This document shows, in pieces, positions 26,912 to 35,171 of a stretch of DNA of 64,000 nt; position 1 is the stretch's first letter; each line of letters starts with the position of its first letter. The stretch comes from CBDDGJ01 sp965199285 (lineage in GTDB: Bacteria; Pseudomonadota; Alphaproteobacteria; RS24). The DNA lies in NCBI GenBank assembly GCA_965199285.1, contig OZ240687.1, forward strand, positions 620,001 to 684,000, written 5' to 3'. The notes under the pieces were generated by a model. The model saw only the letters and a program-made list of their open reading frames with translations, searched no databases and was not told the origin of the DNA. The position numbers and the translations under genes were made by a program.

Positions 26912-26941
26912 CCAGAATTTATTATACCAGAATTTATTATA
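26912..26941. repeat. Two 15-bp tandem repeats
   Basis: CCAGAATTTATTATA occurs twice head to tail, just downstream of the VOC gene stop. It has no evident role and may be a slippage product. Confidence 0.8.
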
Positions 26942-26967
26942 AAAGCGCACGTTTCATGAGATATGCT

Positions 26968-27810
26968 CTAGCCTTGATGCTCAATCAGTAGGGTTGGAAT
27001 ATTCAGACAATGGCTTTTCACCGTCATCACTTTTGTACCCGGTTTACGCCCATCGCGCACATCAGAAACCTCAACACCAGCATCTTTCAATCTCTGTTGC
27101 GTTGCCGCTACATCATCAACCCGAAATGCAATCCCCCATAAATGGTCTTCATCGCTTTTATGCTTATCGGCGGCAATCACCTCAATGCTAAGAGAGCTTA
27201 AACGGAAAAACAACATATCGCCGCCCCATTGCGGCCGCGATAATTGGCGCGCTAAACGAATACCCAACATATCACCATAAAAATCTTTCGCGGCATGAGC
27301 GCTCTTGGTTTGGACAACCACATGATCCACCGCCATAATCGCGCCTGTTCCTTCAACTGGCGCAAGCGGCAGATTGTTCGGATCATTATGTCTGATGGCG
27401 AAGGAAAAAATCCCCCGCGCAACCTCCGCCGGCCACATGAAATGCTGCCATTGCCTCACCGCGCCGGTATTTTGGTCTTCTCCCCGCCCTGCCATAATCT
27501 CGCTTACCGCAATATTTTCGCGGCGCATTTTGTCTGCCAATGCTGCTAAATCATCAACTGCAAAAATCAATCCGCATAAGCCTTCACCTTTTGCTTCAAT
27601 ATGCTGGAGCATGAAATCGGCATAGTGCCCCTCCCCAATCGGCGCTAATAATTCAATATAAGTATTATCCAAGCGAAACAGACTATTTGCTGTACCGCCA
27701 TTGGGGTGAATACCCTGCCAGCTTGGCGCGCGCCCAAGCATAAGCGATAAATCGCTGGTGGCGCGAGCAAGATCGGTGACAGCAAAAATAATATGATCGA
27801 GCTGTGTCAT
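26968..27810 (-). CDS. VOC-family (glyoxalase-like) protein with two domains
   Basis: 281-residue protein with two vicinal-oxygen-chelate halves: 'LDHIIFAVTDLARATSDLSLMLG' at the start and 'MAVDHVVVQTKSAHAAKDFYGDMLGIRL' near residue 165. The first half resembles the Glyoxalase_3/lactoylglutathione-lyase-like type found in uncharacterised proteins. The substrate cannot be inferred. I chose ATG at 27810 (MTQLDH); the longer reading overlaps the SRAP gene upstream. The gene is transcribed with the SRAP gene. Confidence 0.75.
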   Translation of the reverse strand: MTQLDHIIFAVTDLARATSDLSLMLGRAPSWQGIHPNGGTANSLFRLDNTYIELLAPIGEGHYADFMLQHIEAKGEGLCGLIFAVDDLAALADKMRRENIAVSEIMAGRGEDQNTGAVRQWQHFMWPAEVARGIFSFAIRHNDPNNLPLAPVEGTGAIMAVDHVVVQTKSAHAAKDFYGDMLGIRLARQLSRPQWGGDMLFFRLSSLSIEVIAADKHKSDEDHLWGIAFRVDDVAATQQRLKDAGVEVSDVRDGRKPGTKVMTVKSHCLNIPTLLIEHQG

Positions 27811-27821
27811 TTTACCTCTTT

Positions 27822-28520
27822 TCAAAACAAATCCATTTGCGGTTTTTCTGTTTCAGAAACTGGTTCCCATAATGTGGCATCATCATGCGCGAGCTTATTG
27901 ACCTTATCCGATATGGGATATGCCGTAAAGCTGTCTTCCGGCGCGGGCTTAAGCAAAGGCGATAAGCGACCAGATTCTTGTTCGGGGGTTGTAAGCCAAT
28001 CTTGCCAATCAGCTTCACCAATCATTACCGGCATCCGATGGTGGATGGATGTTAAGCGTGTATTTGCCGCACATGTTAAAATCGCCGCGCTTTCAATCTC
28101 GCTTCCATCTTTGCCCTGCCAATGCGACCAGATACCCGCCATCATAAATAAATCATCCGCTGCATGCTTTACCAGATAGGCTTGGCGGGTTTTTTGTTTC
28201 CATTCATAAAACACATTTGCCGGAATAAGACAGCGCCGCCGTTTGAAACCATCCCTAAAACTCGGTTTTTCCTGCACCGTCTCGCTGCGGGCATTATGTT
28301 GCGGGCGTTGCTGGGGGATTTGCTCTGCCCGCATCCATTCAGGGATGAGTCCCCATGTGACAACCCCCATCTGCACCGTGCCAGATAAACCTGCTCGCAA
28401 AACCCTGATTGGTTGGGTTGGCGCAATATTATAGCGCGGCTGCAAATTAGGGGTTTGAGAAAAAATAAGTCTGGCGCGAATATCCTCCACTGGTGATATA
28501 AGCGCAAATCGTCCACACAT
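27822..28520 (-). CDS. SRAP domain protein (HMCES/YedK type)
   Basis: SOS-response-associated peptidase family protein of 232 residues. Known members shield abasic sites in single-stranded DNA by forming a thiazolidine link through Cys2. The N-terminus MCGRFAL retains Cys2, and the family residues 'NARSET', 'CLIPANVFYEW' and the 'HHRMPVMI' His/Arg cluster are all present, so the protein should be active. It lies 4 bp downstream of the DUF192 gene's stop codon and is followed by a VOC protein gene. Confidence 0.93.
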   Translation of the reverse strand: MCGRFALISPVEDIRARLIFSQTPNLQPRYNIAPTQPIRVLRAGLSGTVQMGVVTWGLIPEWMRAEQIPQQRPQHNARSETVQEKPSFRDGFKRRRCLIPANVFYEWKQKTRQAYLVKHAADDLFMMAGIWSHWQGKDGSEIESAAILTCAANTRLTSIHHRMPVMIGEADWQDWLTTPEQESGRLSPLLKPAPEDSFTAYPISDKVNKLAHDDATLWEPVSETEKPQMDLF

Positions 28521-28524
28521 TCTA

Positions 28525-28953
28525 TTACCTCTCTAAATCAAACCTTACCTTACTACCTTTACCGATTCCATATTCAGCCGCCAGTCCGGCATTTATTTCA
28601 ACCACCGCCAGCACCGGCACATCTGATGATGTGCTCCGCAAAGATAGCGTATCATTGCGCGTCACGATTTTAGAGACACGCTTATTACGATCAATAAAAA
28701 TCATATCAAGCGGCACATATGTATTCTTCATCCAAAATTTTACAATTTGCGGCTCATCATAAAGAAACAACATTGCCTGATGATCGGCAAACTCTTCGGG
28801 CTTCACATACATTAAGCCTTTTTGCTGCGCGGCCTCATCGCGCGCAATCTCTATATCAAACCGCACCTCACCGGTCAGTGTATCAAAATATATCACCTGC
28901 GCCCCCGCCCATGACGGGCAAAGCAAAACCAGCAAAAGGAAATATTTTTTCAT
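28525..28953 (-). CDS. DUF192 family secreted protein
   Basis: 142-residue protein with a clear signal peptide (MKKYFLLLVLLCPSWAGAQ; cleavage after AGA is likely). The mature part carries the DUF192 pattern 'GLMYVKPEEFADHQAMLFLYDEPQIVKFWMKNTYVPLDMIFID', a small beta-rich domain of unknown function found in periplasmic proteins. Ends are normal for the family. It is transcribed with the SRAP gene 4 bp downstream. Confidence 0.9.
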   Translation of the reverse strand: MKKYFLLLVLLCPSWAGAQVIYFDTLTGEVRFDIEIARDEAAQQKGLMYVKPEEFADHQAMLFLYDEPQIVKFWMKNTYVPLDMIFIDRNKRVSKIVTRNDTLSLRSTSSDVPVLAVVEINAGLAAEYGIGKGSKVRFDLER

Positions 28954-29014
28954 GAATATAAGCCTAGAATAATTTGCCTAAATTTTATAGTGTTTTACAA
29001 AAGAGGAGGGAAAA

Positions 29015-29800
29015 ATGACATATAAGCCATTTGATTTAACCGGCAAAAAAATATTGGTGACAGGCGGCAATGGCGGCATTGGCTTGGGCATGGCACGCGG
29101 CTTGGTACAAGCCGGTGCTGATGTTGCGATTTGGGGAACCAATGCGGATAAAAATGCCGCCGCCATCGAAACACTTTTGGCGGATGGAAATAAGAACGGG
29201 CGCGCCTGGCAGGTGAATGTCGCGGATGAAGACGCGGTCACTAAAGCTTTTGATGAGCTGCTCGATCATTTCGGGCGGATCGATAGCATTATCGCCAATG
29301 CGGGCAAAGGCAAAGCAAGCCCCGATTTTCATACAATGGCGGCGGAAGATTTTAATGATATTATTGCGGTTAATCTTAATGGCGTTTTCTTCACCTTGCG
29401 GGCAGGCGCGCGACATATGGTCGAACGAGCAGAAAAAGGCGACGCGGGCGGGTGCTTAATCGCCACCTCAAGCACCTCAGCCATTTTTGGCGCGCCGCGT
29501 AACGAGCATTATGCCGCCTCAAAAGGCGCGGTTGAATCGCTTATTCGTGGTCTTGCGGTTGAATATGCCCGTTATGGCGTGCGTGCCAATGCAATTATGC
29601 CAGGTTGGATTGCAACTGAAATGACATCCGCCGCGCAAGGCAATGATAAATTTCAAACCCAAGTGATAAGGCGGGTTCCCTTACGCCGCTGGGGCGAGCC
29701 GGAAGATTTTGCCGGCGCCGCGATTTATCTGGTCAGCGATGCCGCACGCTTCCATACGGGTGACAGCTTGCGTATTGATGGCGCTTATTCGGTTTTTTAG
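29015..29800 (+). CDS. Short-chain dehydrogenase/reductase
   Basis: 261-residue NAD(P)-dependent oxidoreductase of the classical SDR type. It has the cofactor loop TGGNGGIG (about residues 17-24), 'ANAGKG', the catalytic Ser in 'TSSTSAIFGAP' and the YAASK active site. A C-terminal region 'PLRRWGEPEDFAGAAIYLVSDAARFHTGDSLRIDGAY' follows. The substrate is unknown; relatives are often annotated as 3-oxoacyl-ACP reductase or gluconate dehydrogenase. A terminator hairpin follows 15 bp after the stop. Confidence 0.88.
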   Translation: MTYKPFDLTGKKILVTGGNGGIGLGMARGLVQAGADVAIWGTNADKNAAAIETLLADGNKNGRAWQVNVADEDAVTKAFDELLDHFGRIDSIIANAGKGKASPDFHTMAAEDFNDIIAVNLNGVFFTLRAGARHMVERAEKGDAGGCLIATSSTSAIFGAPRNEHYAASKGAVESLIRGLAVEYARYGVRANAIMPGWIATEMTSAAQGNDKFQTQVIRRVPLRRWGEPEDFAGAAIYLVSDAARFHTGDSLRIDGAYSVF

Positions 29801-29814
29801 ACCATATTCAAAAA

Positions 29815-29843
29815 CTACCTATATTGTTAACAGGTAGCTTTTT
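29815..29843 (+). terminator. Rho-independent terminator of the SDR gene
   Basis: CTACCT (29815-29820) pairs with AGGTAG (29832-29837) and is followed by CTTTTT. It lies directly after the SDR stop codon. Confidence 0.7.
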
Positions 29844-30016
29844 GCCAGAAACGGACAAGAAAATGAATATCTTAACATATTTTTAGCAAATAGACCTGTA
29901 TATAACATGTTGATTTTATATATATTTTAAAAGTCACTAATTATTTTTATAAATAAGTGGATTTTTCTGGGGAAAACAAAAGAATCAGAGTAATAAATGC
30001 CTACCATCCACTCATC

Positions 30017-30050
30017 ACCCTGGCCTGGAAAAATCTGGGTCAGGGTTTTT
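30017..30050 (+). terminator. Second terminator-like hairpin
   Basis: ACCCTG (30017-30022) pairs with CAGGGT (30041-30046), extended inwards by CC/GG, and is followed by five or more T. No + strand gene ends nearby apart from the SDR, so it may be a back-up terminator or part of the repeat island. Confidence 0.5.
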
Positions 30051-30189
30051 CTATAAGCACTGGCTCGTCCATTTTCTTGTTTACCGCATTTCTTCCCTCA
30101 CGCGAATGGCTTGCAACCACCGCCGTACCCCCGCAGGCATTGCGTAAGCGAATGATTACCGTGAACAAAAAAAAGCCTACCCTAATATC

Positions 30190-30381
30190 TTATATCTTAT
30201 CAATTTTCTTTTTGGGTTTCTCTTTTGTGAACCTACCATCTATCCATTTCACGGTATTTTTAAGCCCTATCATTAGGGTCACAGTGATGATGGTAAAAGA
30301 TATAATCCATATGGCTTGGACGAGATCTGTTGAGGTGTGATATTTATTGAGCATATCCGCCCAGACATTATACTCATGCAT
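30190..30381 (-). CDS. Small membrane protein, hypothetical
   Basis: 63-residue ORF with AAGGA about 8 bases before the ATG. It has one hydrophobic segment (about residues 24-41, IWIISFTIITVTLMIGL) followed by a strongly basic end (FTKEKPKKKIDKI), which fits a single-span inner-membrane protein with the C-terminus in the cytoplasm. No family is recognised. It lies alone between repeat elements, so it could be a real orphan gene or chance. Confidence 0.4.
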   Translation of the reverse strand: MHEYNVWADMLNKYHTSTDLVQAIWIISFTIITVTLMIGLKNTVKWIDGRFTKEKPKKKIDKI

Positions 30382-30417
30382 TGGCTTTTCCTTTCCGTTT
30401 TACATGGGTCAAACAAA

Positions 30418-30735
30418 ACGGCACCAGAAAAACAATATCTGGTGCCGGGGTGTTGTAAAGACCATCCAATAAGAGCAGCCACGACACCTTTACCGCAAGC
30501 GGCTATTTTATAGCGTCGTCACCCCGACAAAATAATAACGACAGGAGCATCTGCCTATTAATATCGGGCAATAAGAGGTTTTAAGGGCCGCTTATTGTCG
30601 GCCACTATTGGATGGGGTTTACAATCCCCCTTTGTGTCGGTTTTGCCGACAACGCTAACAGACTATCATAAAAAGTGAAGAAGTCAAAGGAGGAAAATTC
30701 GATGGTGCAAGGGAATAGAGACGCGATTACGCTTT
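30418..30735 (+). repeat. Large structured repeat, copy C
   Basis: Third, more divergent copy, lacking the first 130 bp of A and B. It begins with a perfect hairpin, GGCACCAGA / TCTGGTGCC, merging into GTGCCGGGGTG. CCATCCAATA (30462-30471) pairs with TATTGGATGG (30606-30615), the same place as in A and B but a different sequence. ACGAC / GTCGT and GGCCG / CGGCC stems lie inside. A GGGGTT..ATCCCC hairpin and an ACTATCATAAAAAG tail follow. Downstream are boxes GAATAGAGACGCGATT (30713-30728) and GAATAAGGGCGCGACT (30757-30772). Confidence 0.75.
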
Positions 30736-30796
30736 ACTGGATAGCGTATGGAAAAAGAATAAGGGCGCGACTCTCTTTTTAGGGACCCACCTTTTC

Positions 30797-30933
30797 GCAG
30801 GCAATTGCAACGCAATGCCTGCATAAACACGGCTTATCTGCTTACGCTTCGCTTCAGCAGGTCGATGCAGCAATTCGCCGGACGCATAGTCATGCGCCTA
30901 TTCCCTCGTAACCATCGAGTCGCACTTCTAATA
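30797..30933. repeat. Hairpin chain, partly an inverted copy of the one at 25,817
   Basis: GCAGGCA / TGCCTGC (30797-30822, with TTGC / GCAA inside) is followed by a CTGC / GCAG hairpin. On the minus strand, boxes ending in CGACT and ATGACT then lie at 30918-30933 and 30888-30903, with CCGGCGAATTG further in. In order and sequence these resemble the chain near the Sua5 gene read in the opposite direction. A further perfect hairpin, GCGCATC-GATGA-GATGCGC, lies at 30975-30993. Confidence 0.55.
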
Positions 30934-30951
30934 ATTCATAACTAAATTGAA

Positions 30952-31037
30952 AACATAAAATGGCACGCCCACAGGCGCATCGATGAGATGCGCGTCAATA
31001 AAAATCCTAGGGCGTAAGAACATAAAATGGCACGCCC
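30952..31037. repeat. 19-bp direct repeat of the tRNA-Glu 3' end
   Basis: AACATAAAATGGCACGCCC occurs at 30952-30970 and again at 31019-31037, where it covers the CCA end and acceptor strand of tRNA-Glu plus flanking bases. A repeated tRNA 3' end is what integration into a tRNA gene leaves behind; only about 67 bp separate the copies and no integrase is present. Confidence 0.8.
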
Positions 31038-31102
31038 TAGGGGAATCGAACCCCTCTTTCCAGGTTGAAAACCTGGCGTCCTAACCGATAGACGAAGGGC
31101 GC
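31028..31102 (-). tRNA. tRNA-Glu (TTC)
   Basis: Minus-strand cloverleaf of 75 nt with an encoded CCA. The acceptor stem is GCGCCCT / AGGGCGT (one G-U), the anticodon stem CCAGG / CCTGG holds the loop TTTTCAA with anticodon TTC, and the T arm is AGGGG-TTCGATT-CCCCT. The D arm has GGTTAGGAC. All match glutamate tRNA. Confidence 0.96.
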
Positions 31103-31147
31103 ACTATTTACATGTGGGGGATGATATATCCCCATTTCATCATAATT

Positions 31148-32926
31148 TCAAGCGCCGATTAATGCAAAAGCATCATGAATCATGAATTGTATATCGCGCC
31201 GCCCTTGCCAATCATCGGCGCGCAAGTAACCCGCCAAATGACACTCAGATCGATGCGTTTGTAGAAATTGTCGTACCTCTTCCGCGACGGATGAAAATGC
31301 GATGGCTTTGAGGCTTTTTTTACCTGCCCCCGAGATGATGCACCGCACATGCCCATCGCCAACAATATCGGCGCGGACAATTTTCACATCTGGCAGCATG
31401 AAACGAGGCTCATGATTGCCTGCCCCAAACGGGCCTATTCTTTGCATGTCATCATAAAAGGCGCGGCTTGCACCGGCGGGCGAAAGCGCCGCCTCAATCA
31501 CTAAATCACGTGGCTCATGCACAATTAATGGCGCGATTTCTTCATTCAAATAAGCGGTAAACGCGTCTAATTGCGATTTATGCAGGCTCACACCTGCCGC
31601 CATTGCATGCCCGCCGCCGCCATTAATAATACCTTTCGCAACAGCACGCGCGATAATTTGCCCGACATCAATCCCCTTAAGAGAACGAACCGAGCCTTTG
31701 CCTTCGCCCTTATCATCCCATGCAATGATAAAGCAAGGGCGTTGATATTTATCTTTCAAGCGCGAGGCAACAATTCCGATCACCCCTGCATGCCAGTTTT
31801 CATGCCCCAATATAATCGCAGGCGGCGGCGTATTTCGTCCTTCTAATGCGGTTTCCAAAGTGATGAGCGCATGTGACAAGACTTCGGTTTCTATCTGCTG
31901 GCGCTGCTGGTTAAAATCATTCAACCGCATGGCAATGCCTTGCGCTTCTTCCGCATCATTTGTCGTGAGCAACCGCACCCCAAGCGTGGCTTCACCAACC
32001 CGCCCGCCTGCATTCACCCGTGGGCCGAGCTGAAATCCCAATTCATAAATCCCAAAATCATTTTTACACCGCGCCACTTGCGCCAAAGCATTTATCCCCT
32101 GATTATCACGCATTTGCATGATTTTTATCCCTTGCGACACAAACGCCCTGTTCAACCCCGTAAGCGGTACAACATCGCACACTGTGCCGAGTGCCACCAA
32201 ATCCAGCAGCGATAATAAATCCGGCGCAGTTTCAGAGGGCAGAAAATTAATCTCATCTAAATACCGATTAAGCCCAACCAAAAACATAAACACAACCCCG
32301 ACCGCGGCAAGGTGTCCTAAACCACTTTCATCATCAGGGCGGCGCGGGTTAATCAGCGCATAAGCGGGTGGCATTTCGGTTCCGGTTTGGTGATGGTCAA
32401 TAACAATCACATCCACCCCCATATCACGTGCATTTTGCAATGGCGTAAGTGCCATGGTTCCACAATCAACCGTGATAATAAGCGCCGCACCTCTACCCTT
32501 TAATGTCTGGAACGCTTCACGATTGGGGCCATAGCCTTCTTTGACGCGGTCGGGAATATAAACATCTGCTTCCACCCCCAGCGCCCGCAAATAACGCAGA
32601 ATAATTGCCGAAGAGGTTGCACCATCAACATCATAATCACCAAATATGGCAATTTTTTCACCTGTCTTAAGGGCGTGTGCCACCCGCTTCACCGCTTGCT
32701 CCATATCCGTCAAACAATACGGGTCAGGCATGAGCGTGCGCAATCGCGGTTCAAGATAATCTTCCGCCTCATCAAGGACAACTTCACGCATTGCCAAAAG
32801 CCGCGCGATACTATCTGGCAAATCATAGCGCTGCGCCAGCGCCAGGCTATGCCGTTCATCGACAGCGGCAAGCTTCCAGATTTGTCCTCCCACTGATTTT
32901 AGATGGGATGGGAACAGGCTATCCAT
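31148..32926 (-). CDS. recJ: Single-stranded-DNA-specific exonuclease RecJ
   Basis: 5'-3' single-strand exonuclease used in recombination and mismatch repair. The 592-residue protein has the DHH phosphoesterase motifs: FGDYDVDGATS with D97, D99 and D101, 'VIVIDHHQTG' and the later 'GGGGHAMAAG' of the DHHA1 domain. Start taken as ATG 32926 (MDSLF), which overlaps the end of glpX by 8 bp. It is the last gene of the aminotransferase-hom-glpX-recJ run. Confidence 0.95.
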   Translation of the reverse strand: MDSLFPSHLKSVGGQIWKLAAVDERHSLALAQRYDLPDSIARLLAMREVVLDEAEDYLEPRLRTLMPDPYCLTDMEQAVKRVAHALKTGEKIAIFGDYDVDGATSSAIILRYLRALGVEADVYIPDRVKEGYGPNREAFQTLKGRGAALIITVDCGTMALTPLQNARDMGVDVIVIDHHQTGTEMPPAYALINPRRPDDESGLGHLAAVGVVFMFLVGLNRYLDEINFLPSETAPDLLSLLDLVALGTVCDVVPLTGLNRAFVSQGIKIMQMRDNQGINALAQVARCKNDFGIYELGFQLGPRVNAGGRVGEATLGVRLLTTNDAEEAQGIAMRLNDFNQQRQQIETEVLSHALITLETALEGRNTPPPAIILGHENWHAGVIGIVASRLKDKYQRPCFIIAWDDKGEGKGSVRSLKGIDVGQIIARAVAKGIINGGGGHAMAAGVSLHKSQLDAFTAYLNEEIAPLIVHEPRDLVIEAALSPAGASRAFYDDMQRIGPFGAGNHEPRFMLPDVKIVRADIVGDGHVRCIISGAGKKSLKAIAFSSVAEEVRQFLQTHRSECHLAGYLRADDWQGRRDIQFMIHDAFALIGA

Positions 32927-33908
32927 CTTCACCAAGACGGAATTTACGATGGTCTGTATGCCGCCCCTTAATCCATCTTACTGTGCCAGTTGAAGAGCGC
33001 ATGAGCAAGGTTTCTGTCCATATTTCGCCATTGCGGTTACGCACCCCTTCCATCATTGAGCCCCATGTGACACCGGTTGCTGAGAACATCACATCGCCGC
33101 CCGCCATTTCATGAATATCATATTTATGGGCAGGGTCAGACACGCCCATTTTTTTTGCCCGCGCAATCGTCTCTTCCGTATCCAGCAAAAGCCGCCCTTG
33201 CATTTGCCCGCCAATGCAGCGCAAGGCGGCAGCGGCCAGCACACCTTCGGGCGCACCGCCAGAGCCTAAATATATATCAATATCAGAATCCGGTTCAGCG
33301 ACATGGATAACCCCTGCCACATCACCATCAGGGATAAGATGCACACATGCCCCTACCGAACGACATTTTTCAATAATCTCATTATGACGGTCACGATCCA
33401 GCATACAGACCGTAATATCTTGCGGGCTAACGCCTTTGGCTTGCGCTAACGCTTTCACATTATCGACCGGATCGGCATCCAAATCCACCACCCCGTCAGG
33501 CAGTCCACCACCAACCGCAATTTTATCCATATACACATCCGGCGCATGTAACAAACTGCCTGCTTCTGCCATCGCAATCACTGTCATCGCATCGGGCATG
33601 GCTTTTGCGGTAAGCGTCGTGCCTTCCAAAGGGTCAAGTGCAATATCAACTTTCGGGCCAGCGCCCGTGCCGACTTTCTCGCCAATATAAAGCATGGGCG
33701 CTTCATCCATCTCACCCTCACCAATCACAATCTCGCCATCAATATCGAGCGCATTTAGCTCGCGGCGCATCGCATCAACGGCCGCTTGGTCGGCTGCCAT
33801 TTTATCGCCTTTGCCAATCAGTGACGAGGCCGCCACTGCCGCCCGCTCGGTAACACGCGCCAGCTCAAGCGCAAAATTACGATTAATCGAACTTTCAATT
33901 TCTGACAT
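32919..33908 (-). CDS. glpX: Fructose-1,6-bisphosphatase, class II
   Basis: GlpX-type FBPase for gluconeogenesis. The 329-residue protein has 'GKGDKMAADQAAVDAMR', 'IVIGEGEMDEAPMLYIGE' (metal ligands) and 'DIALDPLEGTTLTA', followed by 'DLDADPVDNVKALA' and 'YLGSGGAPEGVLAAAALRCIGGQMQGRL'. These are typical of the family. It lies between hom and recJ, a common alphaproteobacterial arrangement, and complements the class I aldolase encoded earlier. Confidence 0.95.
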   Translation of the reverse strand: MSEIESSINRNFALELARVTERAAVAASSLIGKGDKMAADQAAVDAMRRELNALDIDGEIVIGEGEMDEAPMLYIGEKVGTGAGPKVDIALDPLEGTTLTAKAMPDAMTVIAMAEAGSLLHAPDVYMDKIAVGGGLPDGVVDLDADPVDNVKALAQAKGVSPQDITVCMLDRDRHNEIIEKCRSVGACVHLIPDGDVAGVIHVAEPDSDIDIYLGSGGAPEGVLAAAALRCIGGQMQGRLLLDTEETIARAKKMGVSDPAHKYDIHEMAGGDVMFSATGVTWGSMMEGVRNRNGEIWTETLLMRSSTGTVRWIKGRHTDHRKFRLGEDG

Positions 33909-33923
33909 GTCTATGCGTCTCCC

Positions 33924-35171
33924 TTAGAGTATAGATAAGATTGTTGCGACCGCTTGGATATTCTCTTCCCTTTCAAGCGCTTGCACAGCCTTATCGATTT
34001 TTGCGCGGTCAATTTCATGCGCTACCAATATCACAGCTATAAATGAGTCGCTATTTTGCGCGCGCTGAATAATTTCTTCAATCGAAACATTATGCGCCGC
34101 CAATGTGCTGGTCAGCGATGCCATGCTGCCCGGTTTATCAATCAAATTAAGGCGCAAATAATATTTACAAGCGGCGGGGCTGGCGCTTTCATTTTGCGTG
34201 AGTGTTTCGGCAGATTGCATAAAAACCGCGCGGTAATTACCATTGATAATATCAGCAATATCGCCTAGCACCGCGCTTGCGGTAGCCCCCGCGCCTGCGC
34301 CAGCGCCTTGCAGCAACAACCGCCCAACCGGTTCACCCTCAATAAGAACCGCATTCTCAACCCCTTCAATATAAGAGAGTTGATGGGTTTGTCTTACCAA
34401 CATTGGCGCGACGATTTGCCTTATGCCATTTTCTGTTTTCTCGGCAATCGCAAGCAGCCGAATAACATAGCCAAGCTCATCTGCTGCTTGTATATCATGC
34501 GCGCTCACCGCACGAATACCGCTTGTTTCAATATGGTCGGGCTGCGGGATAATATCAAAAGCAAGCGCCGCCAATAGGCTAAGCTTTTGCGCCGCATCAA
34601 TGCCTTCAACATCAAATTCGGGATCGGCTTCGGCATAACCTAAATCTTGCGCGCGGGCGAGAATGGGTACGAAATCCTGTCCCGTCTGCGCCATCTCGCT
34701 TAAAATATAATTGCAAGTTCCATTTAAGATGCCGCTAATGCGGGTGATCTGATTGCCCGCCAAAGCCTCGCGCAATGTTTTGATAATCGGAATACCGCCA
34801 GCAACGGCCGCTTCATAAAATAAAGGTGCTTTTTGCGCTTCCGCAAGCGCGGATAATTCAACCCCATGCACCGCCATCAGTGCCTTATTCGCCGTGATAA
34901 CCGCTTTGCCCTTTTGCAGCGCTTGTTTTACCACCTCATAGGCAATCCCGTCACTGCCACCGACCAGCTCAATGACCACATCAATATCATCTTGTTCCAC
35001 CAGCGTTATCGCATCGGTAAAAAATGTGACAGGCTTTAGCCCGCGTTCTTTTGCTTCATCGCGGGCGCAAACCGCGACAAGTTCACACCCTGCTAAGGCG
35101 CTTGCTTGCAGCTGTCGTGCCACTTCCGCACCGACAGTTCCCAAGCCGATAATGCCGATGCGCCGCGCCAT
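33924..35171 (-). CDS. hom: Homoserine dehydrogenase
   Basis: Reduces aspartate semialdehyde to homoserine. The 415-residue protein has an N-terminal Rossmann fold ('IGIIGLGTVGAEVARQL'), the catalytic region 'AAVAGGIPIIKTLREALAGNQITRISGILNGTCNYIL' and 'EADPEFDVEGIDAAQKL', and a C-terminal ACT domain (from about residue 335, 'YYLRLNLIDKPGSMASLTSTLAAHNVSIEEI') that usually gives threonine feedback control. Its start overlaps the stop of the aminotransferase gene. Confidence 0.95.
   Translation of the reverse strand: MARRIGIIGLGTVGAEVARQLQASALAGCELVAVCARDEAKERGLKPVTFFTDAITLVEQDDIDVVIELVGGSDGIAYEVVKQALQKGKAVITANKALMAVHGVELSALAEAQKAPLFYEAAVAGGIPIIKTLREALAGNQITRISGILNGTCNYILSEMAQTGQDFVPILARAQDLGYAEADPEFDVEGIDAAQKLSLLAALAFDIIPQPDHIETSGIRAVSAHDIQAADELGYVIRLLAIAEKTENGIRQIVAPMLVRQTHQLSYIEGVENAVLIEGEPVGRLLLQGAGAGAGATASAVLGDIADIINGNYRAVFMQSAETLTQNESASPAACKYYLRLNLIDKPGSMASLTSTLAAHNVSIEEIIQRAQNSDSFIAVILVAHEIDRAKIDKAVQALEREENIQAVATILSIL

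Noticed and set aside
29957..30340. 127-codon + strand ORF in the second noncoding island
   Set aside because: It has no recognisable start signal, reads through a terminator-like hairpin and a repeated sequence, and overlaps the better-supported small ORF on the other strand.
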